Assembly (NCBI GenBank): GCA_902572825.1
Contig: CACGHD010000013.1
Span: 1 to 39,718 of the forward strand
Direction: 5' to 3'
Length of the DNA stretch: 39,718 bases
Source: an uncultured Prochlorococcus sp.
GTDB taxonomy: Bacteria; Cyanobacteriota; Cyanobacteriia; PCC-6307; Cyanobiaceae
Below the pieces are notes generated by a model. That model did not search any database. It was not told where the DNA came from and was given only the letters and a program-made list of their open reading frames with translations. The translations under genes and the position numbers were made by a program. Below, in pieces: positions 35,621 to 39,718 of this stretch (position 1 is the stretch's first letter; each line of letters starts with the position of its first letter).

Positions 35621-37700
35621 TTCCAGATAGGCCCAAGTGTCTTATTAAGGGATCTGTTTGTGGCTCTCTTCCCCTAAAAAGTTTGAATATGTCTAATGGG
35701 GGTAAGCTTCCACCCAGACTAAGTATTGTATCTTTAAATTTCTTTCCTATTAACTTTAAATCTTCAGAGTTTTCTAAATCAGCTTCTTCAAACATTGAAA
35801 ATGCATCAGCACTCAGAACCTCAGCCCATTTATATGAGTAATATCCTGCAGAATATCCGCCCGCAAATATATGACTAAAACAACAAAGAAATTGATCTTC
35901 TTGAATTGGGTCAATAACAGTAGTTTGTTGTGCAATTTCTCTCCTAATTTCATCAGCTGTTTTACCTTCATTTTTTTTAATACTACTGTGTAATCTGAGG
36001 TCTGTTATTGCGAAATGTAGTTGTCTAAGAGTAGCCATACCACAATTAAAAGTTCTATTTTTTAAGAGCTTTTCGAAATTTTCGTCGGATAATTTTTCAC
36101 CTGTTTTATAGTGCCTAGCAATATTCAAAAGTGTGTTTTTGTGGAAACACCAGTTTTCCATAAATTGACTTGGAAGTTCGACTGCATCCCATTCAACATT
36201 ATTGATACCAGCTGCTTGAGGAAGATTTACAGTAGTAAGCATGTGTTGAAGACCATGACCAAATTCGTGGAACAATGTCTGAACCTCTTCAAAACTCATC
36301 AAACTAGGTTTATCTTTTGATGGTGGAGTCTGATTACAAACGAGATAAGCAACAGGGAGGGTCTTTTTGCCAATATTATTTTTATTCAAACATTCATCCA
36401 TCCAAGCCCCTCCTCTCTTTGATTCAGGCCTCGAATATGGATCCAGGTAAAAAGATGCAATTTTCTCATCTTCTTTATTAAGGATATTAAAAAATAAGAC
36501 GTCATCATTCCATAGAGGAGCCTCATTAGTCGCCTCAATAACTTTAATTTCAAAAAGCTTCTCACTTAATTTAAATAAACCTTTCAAAACATCATTTAGT
36601 GGGAACCAAGGTCTTAAAGACTCTTGATCCAAATTGAGCTTTTCCTTCCTAAGAAGTTCAGACCAATAACTAATATCCCATGGCTCAATATTCTGCGATT
36701 TTGGAAACCCATTAGCTTTAGAAAACTTATCGAGCGTTTCTAATTCAATTTTTGCGGTTTTGAATGCTGGTTCTCTCAATTCTTCTAAAAGTTTCTCTAC
36801 ATTTTTAATTTCTTTGGCCATTTTCTTTGACAAACTTAGTTCAGCCCAACTTTTATAACCGAGAAGATTAGCTTGTTTAGTTCTAAGAGATAATATATCT
36901 TCAATGATTTGAGAATTATTTTTTTCTCCTTGAGATGCCCTACTAACGAATGCCTTGTATAGTTTTTCTCTAAGGTTACGGTCGGTGGAATATGTCATGA
37001 ACGAAGTATAAGTTGGAATATCGAGACTTAATTTCCAAGGACCATTTTTAATATCAACTTCTTCATCTTTTTTTAAATGATTGTGCGCAGAAATTGCCAT
37101 CAATTCAAGTACTCGTTCAGGAAGGCCGTCGACTTCAGATTTTTTATTTAATATTAAAAACCATTCATTAGTGGCATCAAGAACATTGTTACTGAATTCG
37201 GTTGACAGCTTTCCAAGTTTTGCTGAAATTTTGTTAAATTCTTCTTGATCATTTTTTTGAAGTGAAATTCCTCTATGTTGCATTTCAAGAATTTCTTTAT
37301 CTAAAATTCTGTTTTTAATTTGATCAAAGTTATTGGTTTCTTTAAGCTTCACTAAAGAATTGTAAATTATTTTGCTTTGCCCGAATTTATTACTCAAACT
37401 AATAATTTCTGGAAGAAATTTTGAATAAATATCTCTTAAACTTTCAGAATTATTTACAGCATTTAGGTGACTTATTACTCCCCAACTCCATCTAAGAATT
37501 TCATTTACTTCATTCAAAGGATTTATCACATTATCCCAATTTAAATCATTTTCAATCAAATAATTAGATAAATTTTTTTCTATGTTTTTAAATTCTTTAC
37601 TTATCTGTTCTAGGACTACTGGAAATTGTTTATTTATGCTTTCGGGAGTAAATTTTTGAAATTGTGGTAACTCTCCATATTTAAAGATTGAGGTATCCAT
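35613..37700 (-). CDS. prlC: M3 family oligopeptidase A-like zinc peptidase
   Basis: A 695-residue cytosolic metallopeptidase of the thimet oligopeptidase/oligopeptidase A family that degrades short peptides, including cleaved signal peptides. The zinc motif HEFGH is at 478-482 within LFHEFGHGLQHML, followed by NVEWDAVELPSQFMENW, which supplies the third ligand Glu. Large helical N-terminal parts (1-420) close over the active-site channel. GGYSAGYYSYKWAE near residue 615 is a conserved family block. It lies 13 bp downstream of ndhD on the same strand. Confidence 0.93.
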   Translation of the reverse strand: MDTSIFKYGELPQFQKFTPESINKQFPVVLEQISKEFKNIEKNLSNYLIENDLNWDNVINPLNEVNEILRWSWGVISHLNAVNNSESLRDIYSKFLPEIISLSNKFGQSKIIYNSLVKLKETNNFDQIKNRILDKEILEMQHRGISLQKNDQEEFNKISAKLGKLSTEFSNNVLDATNEWFLILNKKSEVDGLPERVLELMAISAHNHLKKDEEVDIKNGPWKLSLDIPTYTSFMTYSTDRNLREKLYKAFVSRASQGEKNNSQIIEDILSLRTKQANLLGYKSWAELSLSKKMAKEIKNVEKLLEELREPAFKTAKIELETLDKFSKANGFPKSQNIEPWDISYWSELLRKEKLNLDQESLRPWFPLNDVLKGLFKLSEKLFEIKVIEATNEAPLWNDDVLFFNILNKEDEKIASFYLDPYSRPESKRGGAWMDECLNKNNIGKKTLPVAYLVCNQTPPSKDKPSLMSFEEVQTLFHEFGHGLQHMLTTVNLPQAAGINNVEWDAVELPSQFMENWCFHKNTLLNIARHYKTGEKLSDENFEKLLKNRTFNCGMATLRQLHFAITDLRLHSSIKKNEGKTADEIRREIAQQTTVIDPIQEDQFLCCFSHIFAGGYSAGYYSYKWAEVLSADAFSMFEEADLENSEDLKLIGKKFKDTILSLGGSLPPLDIFKLFRGREPQTDPLIRHLGLSGTI

Positions 37701-37713
37701 TTATTAAGATAAT

Positions 37714-39255
37714 TTAGTTAACTAAAGTTGGGATTAACCCAATCAATTTAGCTAAAGTAAGCTGCTGACTGAGAGCATTGGTTGAAGATTCGTATAAATT
37801 TATGGCGATTTTGGGCCAAAAACCTATCACTAAAGTAGGCAACAATAAACTGAAACCGATAGTCAATTCTCTACCATTCATCTCTTTAACTGAAGCTAGT
37901 GCTGGAATTCTAGGGCCAAAGAATACTCTTCTACACATTGATAAAAGATATATTGGTGTTAGAACTAATCCTATGGCTGCAATTAGAATCGTGATTGATC
38001 TAAAGATAGAGCTAAATCCTTCTTGACTAGTGATACCTAAAAATACAGTTATTTCACTTATAAAACCGCTCATCCCAGGGAGTGCTAAAGAGGCCAAAGA
38101 GCTTGCCAAGAAAAAAGCAAAAGTTATTGGCAAGACCTTTGCTAAGCCGCCCATATTTGGTATGGAAAGAGTATTTGTTCTCTCATAGAATGAACCCGTA
38201 ACAAAAAACATAGCTGCAGCGATAAGTCCGTGACTGATCATTTGTAGCATTGCTCCGCTTATCCCAAGAGCATCTACTGCTCCAATCCCTAAAAGAACAA
38301 AACCCATATGACTGACTGAGCTACATGCAATTCTCCTTTTAACATTATCTTGTGCGAATGCATTAAGTGCACCGTAAATTATATTGATGATTCCAAGAAT
38401 AATTAATGCAGGTGCAATTTGAAGATGTACTTGAGGTAGTATTTGAACATTGAATCTTAAGAGAGCGTAACCTCCCATTTTTAAAAGTATTCCAGCGAGT
38501 AACATTGAAACTGGTGCATTAGCTTCTCCATGTGCATCTGGTAACCAAGTATGTAATGGAAAGATAGGAAGTTTTACTCCAAAACCAATTAAAAATCCTA
38601 AATAAGACAATAACGCTAAGCTCCCTGTTACGTGTTTATTGGTCAAATCGGTAATATTTAAAGTAAAAGTATCACCACTCAAAGCAAGTGCTAGACCACT
38701 TATGAGAATTAATAAGGAAGCTAAAGCTGTGTAAAGAATGAATTTTGTGGCTGCATATAATTTCTTTTTCCCTCCCCATATGGCAATAAGAAGATACACC
38801 GGAACCAATTCAAGTTCCCAGGCCAAGAAAAATAATAGGAAATCTTGAGAAAGGAAGACTAATGCTTGTGCTGAGGCTTGCACTAATAAAAGAGCAAAGT
38901 ATAGATTAGATTTTTTTTTAATTTTCCAACTTGCTGCAGCTGATAAAAATGTAATTAACCCACTCAAAGCTATTAAAGGAGCAGATAACCCATCAACGCC
39001 AAGAGACCATTCTAAGCCTATAGAGGGTAACCAGGAAGATCTTTCTACCAGCTGCAAAGAGCTATCAGAAGTATTGAATTTTTGAAAAAGGACGCCAATT
39101 ATTAATAAAAAATCTATCAATAAAAAAATTAATGAAATATTTCTAGGGAGTGTATTATCTTCTCCTTCTTTCGAATTCAAGAAAGGCATTATTAATGCCC
39201 CAATTAAAGGCAGTAAAACAACAGATGATAACCAAGGAAAAGATTCTAAATTCAT
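37714..39255 (-). CDS. ndhD: NAD(P)H-quinone oxidoreductase subunit 4 (NdhD)
   Basis: A 513-residue polytopic membrane protein with about 14 helices. It belongs to the proton-pumping antiporter-like subunits of NDH-1 complexes in thylakoid membranes. Conserved segments are [40 protein letters not shown] (with the essential Glu), [20 protein letters not shown] and the lysine-containing broken helix regions. Cyanobacteria have several NdhD types for respiration or CO2 uptake; I read this as the respiratory/cyclic type but cannot prove it. It lies 79 bp downstream of thrB. Confidence 0.94.
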   Translation of the reverse strand: MNLESFPWLSSVVLLPLIGALIMPFLNSKEGEDNTLPRNISLIFLLIDFLLIIGVLFQKFNTSDSSLQLVERSSWLPSIGLEWSLGVDGLSAPLIALSGLITFLSAAASWKIKKKSNLYFALLLVQASAQALVFLSQDFLLFFLAWELELVPVYLLIAIWGGKKKLYAATKFILYTALASLLILISGLALALSGDTFTLNITDLTNKHVTGSLALLSYLGFLIGFGVKLPIFPLHTWLPDAHGEANAPVSMLLAGILLKMGGYALLRFNVQILPQVHLQIAPALIILGIINIIYGALNAFAQDNVKRRIACSSVSHMGFVLLGIGAVDALGISGAMLQMISHGLIAAAMFFVTGSFYERTNTLSIPNMGGLAKVLPITFAFFLASSLASLALPGMSGFISEITVFLGITSQEGFSSIFRSITILIAAIGLVLTPIYLLSMCRRVFFGPRIPALASVKEMNGRELTIGFSLLLPTLVIGFWPKIAINLYESSTNALSQQLTLAKLIGLIPTLVN

Positions 39256-39334
39256 TTATGGAATGAATAATTTTTTTATTCTAGTTGAAGTTGTACTAGC
39301 TTGAGACTATAACATTAAAAATGCCTAAGTAAAA

Positions 39335-39718
39335 CTACTCACCAGAGATAGTACTAAATTGGCTACCTATCGTTTGAACATTTAAGAATGGTGCTCTGCT
39401 TGGTACACCTGACTGTTCCCATGCTTTTACCATGGCTTGACTGACGTTTTTACCATTTTCTTTTTTGCATAAAGCTAAGATACTTGGTCCAGCCCCACTA
39501 ATTGCGCATCCTAAAGCACCTGCATTTAGTGCGGCATCTTTAACTTCTAGTCCACCTTTAATAAGTTTCCATCTGTAGGGTTCATGTAGCTTATCAAACA
39601 TTCCCTCTTTTATAAGTTCCTCATTTCCTGCTTTTAATCCATTAAGTAACAAAGTGAGTGCCCCCATATTTGTCACTGCATCAGATATTGGTACATTTCT
39701 GGGCATAACCTTTCTTGC
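39335..39718 (-). CDS. thrB: Homoserine kinase, C-terminal part (5' end outside window)
   Basis: The frame is open through the right edge, so only the last 127 residues are seen, including four before the Met at 39706 (ARKV). Homoserine kinase phosphorylates homoserine for threonine synthesis. The pattern ARKVMPRNVPISDAV, followed by LHEPYRW and LGCAISGAGPSILALC (the GHMP kinase glycine-rich C-terminal motif), identifies the family. The ATG at 39706 is internal, not a start. It is followed by ndhD on the same strand. Confidence 0.93.
   Translation of the reverse strand, partial: ARKVMPRNVPISDAVTNMGALTLLLNGLKAGNEELIKEGMFDKLHEPYRWKLIKGGLEVKDAALNAGALGCAISGAGPSILALCKKENGKNVSQAMVKAWEQSGVPSRAPFLNVQTIGSQFSTISGE

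Overview
The window reads as a stretch of chromosome from a marine Prochlorococcus, most likely a high-light-adapted strain. The DNA is strongly AT-rich and genes are packed with very short gaps. The left edge carries what looks like the last codons of an alpha-carboxysome vertex protein, followed by a small pterin-dehydratase-like protein of the Rubisco-assembly type. Cyanobacterial genes follow throughout: NdhL, NdhD, plastocyanin, a cyanobacterial AbrB, a DUF3007 protein, a Ycf51-like protein and a plastid-type GNAT. The strain assignment is inference. No gene-free stretch exceeds 300 bases.

Layout. 1-2.0 kb: carboxysome operon tail, a small opposing gene, then RidA and glyoxalase II on the minus strand. 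1.9-4.9 kb: hisG, an MsbA-type ABC exporter and a GNAT acetyltransferase as a plus-strand run. 4.9-6.2 kb: a minus-strand pair of small GT-A transferases. 6.3-10.4 kb: dnaA, a GST-like protein and, divergent from it, glutathione reductase. 10.4-14.9 kb: a cation/Ca2+ antiporter, pyrC, a disturbed tRNA-Leu locus, ndhL, a DUF3007 gene and trpA. 15-17.5 kb: a regulatory block of AbrB, a YciI-like protein, an HTH protein, a DUF1232 membrane protein and a group 2 sigma factor, set among AT-rich repeats. 17.7-18.9 kb: hisIE diverging from a QueD-like pterin enzyme. 19-29.3 kb: a long minus-strand run (Ycf51-like, DUF4332-like, a small secreted protein, CocE-type hydrolase, glgB, hemE, an epimerase, petE, clpB). 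29.3-35.6 kb: a plus-strand run of tamB, proA, folB and a lipase-like hydrolase. 35.6 kb to the end: oligopeptidase A, ndhD and the 3' part of thrB on the minus strand.

Most of this is housekeeping: amino acid synthesis (hisG, hisIE, trpA, proA, thrB), pyrimidine, folate and heme synthesis, glycogen branching, photosynthetic and NDH-1 electron transport, and glutathione/glyoxal detoxification. I found no complete mobile element, CRISPR array or defence system.

The most unusual place is 12.65-13.40 kb. An intact tRNA-Leu(UAA) gene is preceded about 550 bp upstream by a diverged copy of only its 5' half. That copy ends in the anticodon stem and is followed by a terminator-like hairpin and short GTGTA-containing repeats. 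It looks like an old attachment-site scar, or a tRNA-derived small RNA. Other points worth a look are a QueD-family protein whose second HGH histidine is a tyrosine, AT-rich repeats flanking the sigma-factor block, and many genes that can start only at TTG, dnaA among them.
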